Part shown: positions 1 through 7,347 of the stretch, in pieces
Numbering within the stretch: position 1 is the first letter of the stretch
How the letters are laid out: the number at the start of each line of letters is the position of its first letter
DNA from: Chromatiales bacterium
GTDB taxonomy: Bacteria; Pseudomonadota; Gammaproteobacteria; Chromatiales; Chromatiaceae
Assembly (NCBI GenBank): GCA_028280505.1
Contig: JANQLO010000057.1
Span: forward strand, 1-57,589
DNA length: 57,589 bases
Direction: 5' to 3'
The notes under the pieces: model-generated
Told to the model about the DNA's origin: nothing
The model's input: only the letters and a program-made list of their open reading frames with translations
Database searches by the model: none
Translations under genes and position numbers: made by a program

Positions 1-1
1 G

Positions 2-403
2 GGGTTACTCGAGGGTACCGGCAAACCGGATACCGCACGTTGCGTCGATATCGCCACCTCGGCTGCTCTGCAAAAAATGGTCATTCCCGGTGCGATCGCG
101 GTGTCCGCGCCCGTGATCATCGGTTTCGGTATCAGTCCCGAGGCGCTTGGCGGCATGTTGGGCGGTGCTTTGGTCGCGTGTGTGCTGCTGGCGTTAACCA
201 TGGCGAACGCCGGCGGGGCCTGGGACAACGCCAAGAAGTGGGTGGAGAAGGGCAACCTGGGCGGTAAGGGCTCGGAGGTGCACAAGGCGGCGGTGGTCGG
301 CGATACGGTTGGCGACCCTTTCAAAGACACCTCGGGCCCCTCGATGAACATCCTGATCAACGTCATGGCGATCGTTTCGCTGGTCATCGCACCCATCCTC
401 TAA
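2..403 (+). CDS. hppA: Membrane-bound proton-translocating pyrophosphatase, C-terminal part (5' end outside window)
   Basis: Frame open from the window edge to TAA at 401-403; 133 codons of the C-terminus are present. The segment [16 protein letters not shown] and the later stretch [19 protein letters not shown] followed by [13 protein letters not shown] are hallmarks of the C-terminal membrane core of H+-pumping pyrophosphatases, which couple PPi hydrolysis to ion export. Two hydrophobic helices flank the conserved hydrophilic loop. The K+-dependence determinant (Ala or Lys in the GNTT(A/K)A motif) lies upstream of the window, so the subclass cannot be told. A perfect stem-loop lies 34 bp after the stop. 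The PPi-dependent phosphofructokinase is about 2.7 kb away on the opposite strand, which suggests a shared PPi economy. Family assignment is very safe. Confidence 0.97.
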   Translation, partial: GLLEGTGKPDTARCVDIATSAALQKMVIPGAIAVSAPVIIGFGISPEALGGMLGGALVACVLLALTMANAGGAWDNAKKWVEKGNLGGKGSEVHKAAVVGDTVGDPFKDTSGPSMNILINVMAIVSLVIAPIL

Positions 404-436
404 ACCGCCAGTACGACGAGACATCGGTTTCGGATA

Positions 437-461
437 GCAGGCGACCGATAAGGTCGCCTGC
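437..461. other. Perfect 10-bp inverted repeat downstream of hppA
   Basis: gcaggcgacc (437-446), loop gataa, ggtcgcctgc (452-461). It is GC-rich and sits just after the hppA stop, where a transcription stop is expected. No T-run follows on either strand, so it is not a textbook intrinsic terminator. It may be a Rho-assisted or 3'-end-protecting hairpin. Confidence 0.5.
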
Positions 462-473
462 CCCTGAACGTGG

Positions 474-725
474 TCAGCGGCCCACCCTGGAAAAATCGGT
501 GCCCGCCGCCAGGCCGAATTTCTGCTCCAGATCGAGTTAGCGAATCAGGTGGTCGTGCGCCTTGCCCGTGTTCGTTACTGATTTCGGCCAGGATCGGCCG
601 AACGGCAGTGCGGTTGTAGCCGCCGCCGAATGAGTGTTGGACTTGAATCGGCTCGCGTGCTTTGTCGAACATCACGTTGATGCGTCTTTGCCGACAACGG
701 CCGGGGTATCGACGTTTTGCGACTC
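474..725 (-). pseudogene. Decayed 3' remnant of an unidentified gene (frameshifts plus in-frame stop)
   Basis: Protein-like sequence can be read on the minus strand only by switching frames. It starts with NVDTPAVVGKD (about 690-725), then in another frame INVMFDKAREPIQVQHSFGG followed by GYNR and AEISNEHG (about 560-681), then a third register KAHDHLIR, an in-frame TAA at 537-539, and LDLEQKFGLAAGTDFSRVGR ending in TGA at 474-476. The joined segments look like one continuous protein C-terminus with at least three disabling changes in 250 bp. I do not recognise the parent family. It fills most of the gap between hppA and the GGDEF-EAL gene; the rest of 404-758 holds only the hairpin at 437-461. 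Sequencing error is possible, but three lesions argue for real decay. Confidence 0.5.
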
Positions 726-758
726 AAGCCCAACCCTTCGCCCGTTGAGGGTGGTGTC

Positions 759-2906
759 CTAGGCGTCGTGCGTCTCACAGAGATTGCCCACCTCGTCGAC
801 GGCCAGCGCTTTGGAGAATGCGTAGCCCTGACTGTAGGCACAGCCAACCTCGCGCAGGCAGTCGATTTCGGCATCGGTTTCGCCGCCCTCGGCGATGACT
901 GTCAGATCGAGGTTTTGTGCCAAGTTGACGATGGTGCGCACAATCTCGCGGCTTTTGGGTTCGGTGTCGATCTGCTGTACGAAGCTGCGGTCGATCTTGA
1001 GTGCATCGAAGGCGAATCGGTGCAGGTAGCTGAGAGACGAGTAGCCCGTGCCGAAGTCGTCTATTGCGGTAGCCACGCCCAGTTCGCGCAACGCGTCCAG
1101 CACCCATGAGGCATGCGCGGTGTTTTCGATCAGGACTGTTTCGGTGACTTCGAGTTTCAGCTTGTCGGGTTTGAGACCCGAGGCGCGTAAGGCCTTGGTT
1201 ACCTGAGCGACCAGATCGGGATGGGCAAATTCACTGCTCGACAGATTGATAGAGATGTAACAGGCGCGCATATGAGGGTTCATCTCGTGCCACCGTGCCA
1301 ATTGTGAGGTGGCCTGGCGCAGCACCCAGTGGCCGATCGGTATGATCAAACCCGATTCCTCGGCGATACCCAAGTAGGATTCGGGCGGTAGCAGGCCTTT
1401 TGTCGGGTGCTGCCATCGGAGTAATGCCTCGAAACCGACGACTCGCCGGTCCTCGAGTCGATAAATCGGCTGATAGTAAATTCGCAGTTCGTCTCGGGTG
1501 ATTGCTGCACGCAAATCGTTCTCGATGCTTAGCATCGCGGCGATCTGGGTGTGCATGGTGGTATCGAACACCTCATGTCGGTTTTTGCCCAGACCCTTCG
1601 CTCGGTACATTGCGATGTCAGCGTCGCGCAACATGTCTTCGGCGTGCGAATAGGTGGGGTTGTGGAGGGTAATGCCCAGGCTGGCGGTGATCGCCACCTC
1701 CTGATTCAGCAGCGGAAAGGGCAGCGAGATTTCGCGCCGAATACGTTCGATCAGTCGGCTGAGGTCGGCATACTGGCCTATATCGTCGAGCAAAATGGCA
1801 AATTCGTCGCCGCCGATGCGTGCCAGCGTGTCTGATGTACGTAAATGATGCCCGATGCGCTCCCCGATACGGCACAGTAAGCTGTCGCCCGCCAGATGGC
1901 CGAGGCTATCGTTGATTGTTTTGAAACGATCTAGATCGATGACGGCGACTGCGAACCGGTAGTCCGCGCGGCGCTGCGCGAGGCGGATCGAATGAGCAAT
2001 GCGCTCCAGCAGCAGTTCACGATTGGCCAGGCCGGTGAGCGAATCGTGCAAAGCGTCGTGAATCAGTTGTGCTTCGGCGCGTTTGCGTTCGGTGATGTCG
2101 GTCTGCGAGCCGGCCATGCGGTAGGCTTCGCCGTCGGCATCCCGGATTGCCAGCGCCCGGCACAGCATCCAGTGGTAGTCATTGTCGTGGTCGCGTATCC
2201 GGTATTCAATTTCGAGTTTGGCGATGCGTCCTGCAAGGTGGTCGTTGAGTTCATTGCGGAAGCCGAGTAAGTCGTCGGGATGCACTCGGTCCAGCCACGC
2301 GTCCATGTGGTTCGTGATGTCTCCTTCGCGCAGTCCCAGTTGCTCGCGCCAACGCGGTGAGTAATAGACCTTGTCCTCTCGGATGTTCCAGTCCCATAGG
2401 CCATCGTTAGCGCCGGATGCGGCCAGCGCGTAGCGCTCTTCGCTTTCGGCGAGCCGGGTGCGGTCCCGGTTTGCGCGCAATACGTAGTGCATCTGGTGAC
2501 GTAACAAAAACCAGTTGATCGGTTTGGTAACGAACGCGGTCGCACCCGCCTCGTAGGCGCGTTCGATAGATGCGTTGTCGTCCAGGCTGGTCGCCATGAT
2601 GATGGGTAGGCGGTGATGGGTATCCGAAGCACGGATATGGCGACAGACATCGAAACCGCTGACGCCCGACATCAGTACGTCGAGCAGTATCAGATTAGGC
2701 GGTGCTGTCTCGACCGCTTTTATCGCGGCTTCGCCGGTGTTGACAGTGCGTACCGTGTAGCCGAAATCGGTCAGCGCCATTTTTGCCATGAGTGCGACAG
2801 CCGGGTCGTCATCGGCGACCAAAAGCTGAATTGGGCTGTCGTCACTGTTCAGCATGGCCTTGTACATGCCGAATGCGAGCAGGTTGGAACCTGACCGCGT
2901 AGACAC
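759..2906 (-). CDS. Response regulator with PAS, GGDEF and EAL domains (c-di-GMP turnover)
   Basis: 715 residues from a GTG; ATGs at codons 14 and 18 are equally plausible starts, because the receiver domain begins only near residue 26. Order: REC about 26-145 (acidic cluster DDD 32-34, phospho-acceptor D76, K128), PAS about 153-275, GGDEF about 285-447, EAL about 462-700. The cyclase site is intact (GGDEF 365-369), with the product-inhibition I-site RTSD (356-359) exactly five residues before it. The phosphodiesterase domain keeps FEALLRW (492-498), DDFGTGYSS and LKIDRSFV, so both activities are possible. No transmembrane segment is seen, so it should be cytosolic and controlled by an unlinked histidine kinase. 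No partner kinase lies nearby. Confidence 0.9.
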   Translation of the reverse strand: MSTRSGSNLLAFGMYKAMLNSDDSPIQLLVADDDPAVALMAKMALTDFGYTVRTVNTGEAAIKAVETAPPNLILLDVLMSGVSGFDVCRHIRASDTHHRLPIIMATSLDDNASIERAYEAGATAFVTKPINWFLLRHQMHYVLRANRDRTRLAESEERYALAASGANDGLWDWNIREDKVYYSPRWREQLGLREGDITNHMDAWLDRVHPDDLLGFRNELNDHLAGRIAKLEIEYRIRDHDNDYHWMLCRALAIRDADGEAYRMAGSQTDITERKRAEAQLIHDALHDSLTGLANRELLLERIAHSIRLAQRRADYRFAVAVIDLDRFKTINDSLGHLAGDSLLCRIGERIGHHLRTSDTLARIGGDEFAILLDDIGQYADLSRLIERIRREISLPFPLLNQEVAITASLGITLHNPTYSHAEDMLRDADIAMYRAKGLGKNRHEVFDTTMHTQIAAMLSIENDLRAAITRDELRIYYQPIYRLEDRRVVGFEALLRWQHPTKGLLPPESYLGIAEESGLIIPIGHWVLRQATSQLARWHEMNPHMRACYISINLSSSEFAHPDLVAQVTKALRASGLKPDKLKLEVTETVLIENTAHASWVLDALRELGVATAIDDFGTGYSSLSYLHRFAFDALKIDRSFVQQIDTEPKSREIVRTIVNLAQNLDLTVIAEGGETDAEIDCLREVGCAYSQGYAFSKALAVDEVGNLCETHDA

Positions 2907-3071
2907 CTGACGGGTGTGCCATCGGAGGGGGGGAGCGCTGCCATAACCCAGGTTAGTTGTCGTTATCTGGCATACAGTTTGTAGCGTTTAGGGCGCCCTG
3001 TAAAGGCCGTGTTTCGGCGGAGCCGAAAAAGCCCTTGTCCTTATGCCAGTCAACGTAGTGTTTTGGGTGTA

Positions 3072-3103
3072 ATAAACGAAAAGGGCCCCTACCCGGGGCC
3101 CTC
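3072..3103 (-). terminator. Intrinsic terminator of the phosphofructokinase gene
   Basis: On the minus strand, an 8-bp GC-rich stem (core gggcccc/ggggccc, 3083-3101, closed by an a-t pair) with a five-base loop is followed by TTTTCGTTT. It lies about 20 bp beyond the stop of the gene ending at 3125. Clear Rho-independent form. Confidence 0.85.
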
Positions 3104-3124
3104 CATGTTCCCTCGGGGGGCGCT

Positions 3125-4381
3125 CTACAGACTGAAATCCGGCAGTTTGCGCGGCACGCTGTTCAACTTCAGGGTTACGTAGTCAGGCATGCCGTTCGGC
3201 TTGTAAGGCGGATAGGCCTCGCCCTGGATCAGCGGGTACAGGTAGTCCTTGCACTTCTGGGTGATGCCGAAGCCGTCTTCGGAGATGAAGTCCATCGGCA
3301 TCATCTTTTCGACATTGGCTACTTCGCTCAGCGGCGCCTCGCCAATTTCCCAAGCGTAAGGGCTGTTCGACGTACGCACCACGGTCGGCATGATCGAGTT
3401 CTTGCCTTCAAGCGCGCGTTCGACCGCGGCCTTGCCCAGAGCATAGGCCTGTTCGACATCGGATTGCGATGCCAGATGACGTGCCGCGCGCTGCAGGTAG
3501 TCGGCCACGGCCCAATGATATTTGTAGCCGAGCGCGTCCTTGATCATGTTAGCGACCACGGGCGCTGCGCCGCCGAGCTGCGCATGGCCGAACGAGTCAC
3601 GGGTGCCTTGCTCGGCGAGGAAAGTGCCGTCGGGCCAGTGACAGCCTTCGGATACACAGATGGTGCAATATCCGTGCTGTTTGACTTTGGCGTCCACATT
3701 GGCAAGGAACTTGTCCTTGTCGAATTCGACCTCCGGGAACAGGGTGACCACCGGGATACCCTCATCTTCGACCAGCGCGCCCGCGGCGGCGATCCAGCCG
3801 GCATGACGACCCATAACCTCGATAACGAAGATCTTGGTCGAGGTGGCGGCCATCGAGCGCACGTCGAAGCTCGCTTCGAGGGTGGAGACGGCGATGTACT
3901 TGGCGACCGAGCCGAAGCCTGGGCAGTTATCGGTGATTGGCAGGTCGTTATCGACCGTTTTCGGGACATGGATCGCCTGGACGGGGAAACCCATCTTTTC
4001 CGACAGTTGCGAGACCTTGTAGCAGGTGTCGGCCGAATCGCCGCCCCCGTTGTAGAAGAAGTAGCCGATATCGTGCGCTTTGAAGACCTCGATCAGACGT
4101 TCGTATTCGCGTTTGTTGTCTTCCAGACTCTTCAGTTTGAAGCGGCAGGAGCCGAAGCCGCCTGACGGGGTGTGTTTCAACGCTGCGATGTCTTCGGCCG
4201 ATTCCTGGCCGGTGTCGATCAGGTCTTCGACCAGTGCGCCAATGATGCCGTTGCGTCCTGCGTAGACATTGGCGATTTTGTCTGAATGGGCGCGCGCGGT
4301 TTCGATGACACCGCAGGCCGAGGCGTTGATGACGGCGGTCACCCCGCCGGACTGAGCATAGAAGGCATTCTTTGCCGACAT
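3125..4381 (-). CDS. pfp: Pyrophosphate-dependent 6-phosphofructokinase
   Basis: 418 residues. PPi rather than ATP as phosphoryl donor is indicated by two signature positions. In NGGGDS (111-116), Asp115 stands where ATP enzymes have Gly104. In PKTVDND (140-146), Lys141 replaces the Gly of the ATP-type PGTIDND; Asp144 is the expected catalytic base. MGRHAGW further on is the usual fructose-6-phosphate loop. The reaction is reversible: fructose 6-phosphate + PPi to fructose 1,6-bisphosphate + Pi. In autotrophic gammaproteobacteria such enzymes are thought to replace FBPase/SBPase in the Calvin cycle and to return PPi. A strong ribosome site (GAGGGGAC) lies 5 bases before ATG. The nearby hppA supports PPi recycling. 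Ends at a clear terminator. Confidence 0.95.
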   Translation of the reverse strand: MSAKNAFYAQSGGVTAVINASACGVIETARAHSDKIANVYAGRNGIIGALVEDLIDTGQESAEDIAALKHTPSGGFGSCRFKLKSLEDNKREYERLIEVFKAHDIGYFFYNGGGDSADTCYKVSQLSEKMGFPVQAIHVPKTVDNDLPITDNCPGFGSVAKYIAVSTLEASFDVRSMAATSTKIFVIEVMGRHAGWIAAAGALVEDEGIPVVTLFPEVEFDKDKFLANVDAKVKQHGYCTICVSEGCHWPDGTFLAEQGTRDSFGHAQLGGAAPVVANMIKDALGYKYHWAVADYLQRAARHLASQSDVEQAYALGKAAVERALEGKNSIMPTVVRTSNSPYAWEIGEAPLSEVANVEKMMPMDFISEDGFGITQKCKDYLYPLIQGEAYPPYKPNGMPDYVTLKLNSVPRKLPDFSL

Positions 4382-4441
4382 TTCGTGTCCCCTCTGTTCT
4401 GTAATGTGATTTTCTAGATGATGCCCGCGCCAACCGGAGGG

Positions 4442-4801
4442 TCAGCGCCTTTTGTGTGCGATGTTGCCGCGTTCTTCGGCTGCGTGGTCCGCCTGCGCCT
4501 GCAGCAGCGATACGGTGCATTCGGTGAGATCGTCATATTCGTGTACGCCGGTGCCGTATTGCTGGTAGCCGCGGTAGTAGAACTGGCAACGATAGCGCCG
4601 TTCATCGGTCTTGAAGATGACGAAATGACAAGCCCCTGATTCCCAAACGAAAACAGGGCAGGGTGTTAGCTCTCGATCAGCCGGGTTCAAGCGGATTTCG
4701 GCGTCGGCGAACTGCAGCGCCACATCCTGGCCATAGCGCTCTTTCAGCGTTGTCCGGACGACCCACTCTTCAGTTTCGGTAATGTCGGGAATGCTGCTCA
4801 T
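4442..4801 (-). CDS. Conserved hypothetical protein, 119 aa
   Basis: Small soluble protein, no signal peptide or membrane helix. It has an acidic N-terminus (ITETEEWVV), a central stretch rich in aromatic residues (CHFVIFKTDERRYRCQFYYR) and a charged Gln/Ala-rich C-terminus. It lies 60 bp upstream of, and in the same direction as, the PPi-phosphofructokinase gene, so the two may be co-transcribed. I do not recognise the family. Codon use resembles the neighbours and the opposite-strand frame gives no better protein, so it is likely real. No good ribosome site precedes the ATG, so the start is uncertain. Confidence 0.7.
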   Translation of the reverse strand: MSSIPDITETEEWVVRTTLKERYGQDVALQFADAEIRLNPADRELTPCPVFVWESGACHFVIFKTDERRYRCQFYYRGYQQYGTGVHEYDDLTECTVSLLQAQADHAAEERGNIAHKRR

Positions 4802-5120
4802 GCGTGCTGATCGGCTACAAAAACGCCTATGTTAGTCCTATGAAGGCGGGTACAAGGCCGTTTATTGTCCGTGAATCCGGGCGGATCTTACGAGATAAAC
4901 TCGTTTATTTCCGCTAATCGCCTAAAATTCGTAGAAAATCAGGCGCTTCGTTGACAGGCAAATTAATGTGCGATTAGCTTAGACAACCCGGCACGGGGCA
5001 GCCAATGCAAAACACACATGCCCCTATAGGAAAATCCTGATTTCCTTATATGGTAAGGGTCGAGCGGATTTCGGACCGCCAAACGTCGGGCAGAACAATA
5101 ATGGCCACCAAGGAGCCAAA
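4802..5120. promoter_or_regulatory. Divergent intergenic region upstream of the kinase-H1 fusion gene
   Basis: 319 bp, visibly more AT-rich than the surrounding genes, between divergent genes. A consensus -35 hexamer TTGACA at 4951-4956 is followed 18 bp later by TAGCTT, only a weak -10, reading toward the fusion gene. A short inverted repeat acgag/ctcgt (4890-4904) is also present. AAGGAG lies 8 bases before the ATG at 5121. No ORF or RNA gene is seen here. The promoter call is tentative. Confidence 0.4.
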
Positions 5121-6470
5121 ATGAGGATCGTTCTACTAGGCCCCCCGGGCTCCGGGAAGGCCGAGTTGTCAGAAAAGCTCTCCAAACAATACGGTATGCC
5201 CGTCATTACGGTAGGTAGCGTGATGCAGCGGGCCGCGGCCGAACCCACCGAACTCGGTCGCCTGGCCAAGGAAGCGATGGACATGTCGCGGGTTTCGGAC
5301 GAGCTGTTGTTGGCTTTGTTACGCATCCAAATACCGCAGATGGATCTGAGTCGGGGATTCCTGCTTGTCGATTTTCCGAAAAACGCCGGTCAGGCCGATG
5401 TCCTGGACAGCGTATTGAACGACCTGGGCGCCGGGATTGAGTTGGTGCTCAACCTCGAGGTAGATCCCGATGAATTGATGGAACGTTTGGTCGGCCGCAT
5501 TACCTGTGACAACTGTGGTGCTCAGTACAATATGTACATCAATCCACCGATGGTTGAGGGTATCTGCGACGCTTGCGGTGCACGCGTGGTTCGCCGTCCG
5601 GACGATTACGAAGAGACCATCAGTAATCGTCTGCGTGTGTACGAGGGCCAGATGGGGCCGTTGCTTCAATATTATCAATTGAACGAAAAACTGCAGCGTA
5701 TTGCGGCCGATCAGGGCATCGACAAAATCTGGGGCTCGGTCAAAAAGATCGTTGCGGCGTTACCGCCGCCGACTGTTGCCGAAACACTCGAGCCGGAGCC
5801 CGAGGAGGCGGCACCGGCAGCAGCGGCGCAGGAGATCGCTCAGGTGCGCAAGGGCAAGACTCCCAAGCGGGTAGTGGAAAAAACTGCCGCCAAGAAGACA
5901 TCTGCCAAGCCGGCGGCGAAGAAAGCGGCAGCGAAAGCCGAGCAGTCTGCGGTAAAGAAGACGGCGGCGAAAAAGCCCGCTACGAAAAAAACCGCTGCCA
6001 AAAAGGCATCAACGAAAAAAGCAGCGGCGAAAAAGGCAGTTGCCAAAAAGCCTGCGGCAAAGAAGGCGGCGGCAAAGAAGAAAGCCAAAGCTGCGAAGAA
6101 AATCGTGAAAAAGGCGGTTGCTAGGAAGGCGGCATCGAAAAAGGCTGCGGCGAAGAAGGTTACCGCTAAAAAGGTTCAGGCCAAGAAAAGGGTGGCGAAG
6201 AAAGCGGCTGCCAAAAAGGTGCCGGCTAGGAAGGTCGTGGCCAAAAAGACTACAGCCAAGAAAAAGGTCGCGGCGAAAAAGAAAACCGCCGGATCTAAAA
6301 AAGTGACATCCAAAAAGGTGGTTAAGAAGACGGCTGCAAAAAAGGCCGCGGCCAACAAACGTTCGGCCGGGAAGTCTGTGGTTAAAAAAACGACGGCACG
6401 CAAGGCACCGGCCGCCAAGGTCAAGAAAAAGAGCTCGTCAAAGGCGAAGAAGCGGTCTTCGCGTCGTTAA
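5121..6470 (+). CDS. Divergent adenylate-kinase-like domain fused to a Lys/Ala-rich histone-H1-like tail
   Basis: 449 residues. Residues 1-213 have the adenylate kinase layout: P-loop GPPGSGKAE (7-15), NMP-binding region with ELGRLAKEAMD, FPK at 85-87 (usually FPR), LID with a Cys4 zinc site (C129, C132, C149, C152) and the RRPDDYEET...NRLRVY arginines. A Pro/Glu/Ala linker (214-240) follows. Then about 208 residues run in roughly five-residue AAKKx units, with no acidic residue after E274, like bacterial H1-type proteins (AlgP, BpH1, Hc1). The P-loop is odd: canonical kinases have GKGT, whereas here GKAE lacks the Ser/Thr that helps bind Mg. Activity is therefore uncertain and a second, canonical adk would be expected elsewhere. 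The tail should bind DNA, RNA or polyphosphate-like anions (inference). A good terminator follows. Confidence 0.88.
   Translation: MRIVLLGPPGSGKAELSEKLSKQYGMPVITVGSVMQRAAAEPTELGRLAKEAMDMSRVSDELLLALLRIQIPQMDLSRGFLLVDFPKNAGQADVLDSVLNDLGAGIELVLNLEVDPDELMERLVGRITCDNCGAQYNMYINPPMVEGICDACGARVVRRPDDYEETISNRLRVYEGQMGPLLQYYQLNEKLQRIAADQGIDKIWGSVKKIVAALPPPTVAETLEPEPEEAAPAAAAQEIAQVRKGKTPKRVVEKTAAKKTSAKPAAKKAAAKAEQSAVKKTAAKKPATKKTAAKKASTKKAAAKKAVAKKPAAKKAAAKKKAKAAKKIVKKAVARKAASKKAAAKKVTAKKVQAKKRVAKKAAAKKVPARKVVAKKTTAKKKVAAKKKTAGSKKVTSKKVVKKTAAKKAAANKRSAGKSVVKKTTARKAPAAKVKKKSSSKAKKRSSRR
5880..6460. repeat. Degenerate 15-bp tandem coding repeat (AAKKx units)
   Basis: DNA counterpart of the Lys/Ala tail: alternating gcN-gcN-aaR-aaR codons with a loose 15-bp period. 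Units vary at third positions (gcg/gct/gcc/gca, aaa/aag), so it is an old, drifting repeat rather than a fresh expansion. Tail length probably varies between strains by replication slippage. Confidence 0.8.
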
Positions 6471-6491
6471 AAGATTCCCTATGCGGTTTCG

Positions 6492-6520
6492 AGCGACTTC
6501 GGATTGAAGTCGCTTTTGTT
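6492..6520 (+). terminator. Intrinsic terminator after the kinase-H1 fusion gene
   Basis: Perfect 9-bp stem agcgacttc / gaagtcgct (6492-6500 and 6506-6514), loop ggatt, followed by TTTGTT. It begins 22 bp after the stop at 6470 and ends at the stop of the convergent small gene. Confidence 0.9.
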
Positions 6521-6744
6521 CAATCCAACGCCGGGCCGAGTTGGAAGTCCACCGCCTCGAAGCCGTGGTCCTCGAGCATGGCAAGTACATCATCCCAGGC
6601 ATACCCCGGGTGCTGTTCTTCGACTTGGGCGATCAGCCTGGTGACGTGCCGGTAGGCCTCCTGGCCTTCGAAATCGGGCGGTATCCGTACCAGGCGGATC
6701 TGGGTTTTGTCTGCCGCAGGTAGAATCATTAGCGAATTGGGCAT
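6520..6744 (-). CDS. Small conserved hypothetical protein, 74 aa
   Basis: The frame is open from 6774, but GGGAG lies nine bases before the ATG at 6744, so I take that start (MPNSLMILPAADKTQ). The product is small, soluble and acidic, with a predicted mixed alpha/beta pattern: IRLVRIPPDF, then a helix RHVTRLIAQVEEQ, then DDVLAMLEDHGFEAV. No cysteine pair, signal or membrane segment. It lies 76 bp downstream of gloA on the same strand. Family not recognised; I am fairly sure it is a gene because start, ribosome site and neighbour spacing agree. Confidence 0.6.
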   Translation of the reverse strand: MPNSLMILPAADKTQIRLVRIPPDFEGQEAYRHVTRLIAQVEEQHPGYAWDDVLAMLEDHGFEAVDFQLGPALD

Positions 6745-6820
6745 GATGTCGGTCTCCCGATGCATAGTGTTCATGAGGGTGCACTTCCTGTGTGGTAGCT
6801 CATGGCCCGAGGGCGCATGC

Positions 6821-7210
6821 TCAGCCGTCTTTGCGTCCGATCAGTTCGATCGGATAGCCGTCGGGGTCCTCGACGAAGGCGATGATCGTCGTACCGGCGT
6901 TCATCGGGCCGGCGTCGCGTAGGATTTTGCCGCCACGTGCTTTGATATCGTCCGCCGCTTGGTAGACGTCGTCGACTTCGATGGCGATATGGCCGTAGGC
7001 ATCGCCCATATCGTACTGATCGACGCCCCAGTTGTAAGTCAGCTCGATGACGGTGTTTTCGGATTCGTCCCCATAGCCGAGGAAGGCCAGGGTGAACTCG
7101 CCATCCGGATAATCCTTTTTGCGTAGCAAGCGCATGCCCAGTACTTCGGTGTAGAAGTCGATCGATCGGTCCAGATCACCGGTTCTCAACATGGTGTGTA
7201 GGATACGCAT
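6821..7210 (-). CDS. gloA: Lactoylglutathione lyase (glyoxalase I)
   Basis: 129 residues from ATG at 7210, chosen because AAGGAG lies eight bases upstream; the open frame extends 15 codons further without support. It isomerises the hemithioacetal of methylglyoxal and glutathione to S-lactoylglutathione. All four metal ligands sit at the E. coli positions: H5, E56, H74 and E122. The motif [11 protein letters not shown] and the lack of the insertions found in zinc enzymes point to the Ni/Co-type bacterial subclass. The enzyme is a cytosolic dimer. The neighbours are not metabolic partners; detoxification of methylglyoxal from triose phosphates fits the glycolytic gene nearby only loosely. Confidence 0.96.
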   Translation of the reverse strand: MRILHTMLRTGDLDRSIDFYTEVLGMRLLRKKDYPDGEFTLAFLGYGDESENTVIELTYNWGVDQYDMGDAYGHIAIEVDDVYQAADDIKARGGKILRDAGPMNAGTTIIAFVEDPDGYPIELIGRKDG

Positions 7211-7347
7211 GGTGATTACTCCTTGCGGTGTTTGTATATCGACAGGTGTTTTCACTCGGCGCTGCGGTTAGTGGTGGTGTTGCCGTATATGCCCCTCTCT
7301 GAACTCTCGTTTGCAGGACTGTTGGCGCATCAGTGATGTTGCGGCGT

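Noticed and set aside
3012-3028. tttcggc/gccgaaa hairpin as a terminator
   Set aside because: In minus-strand sense the T-run precedes the stem, and on the plus strand no gene ends there; left as an unexplained small palindrome.
5880-6460. CRISPR or non-coding tandem repeat
   Set aside because: Units have no constant spacer/repeat structure and stay in frame as AAKKx codons of one long ORF.
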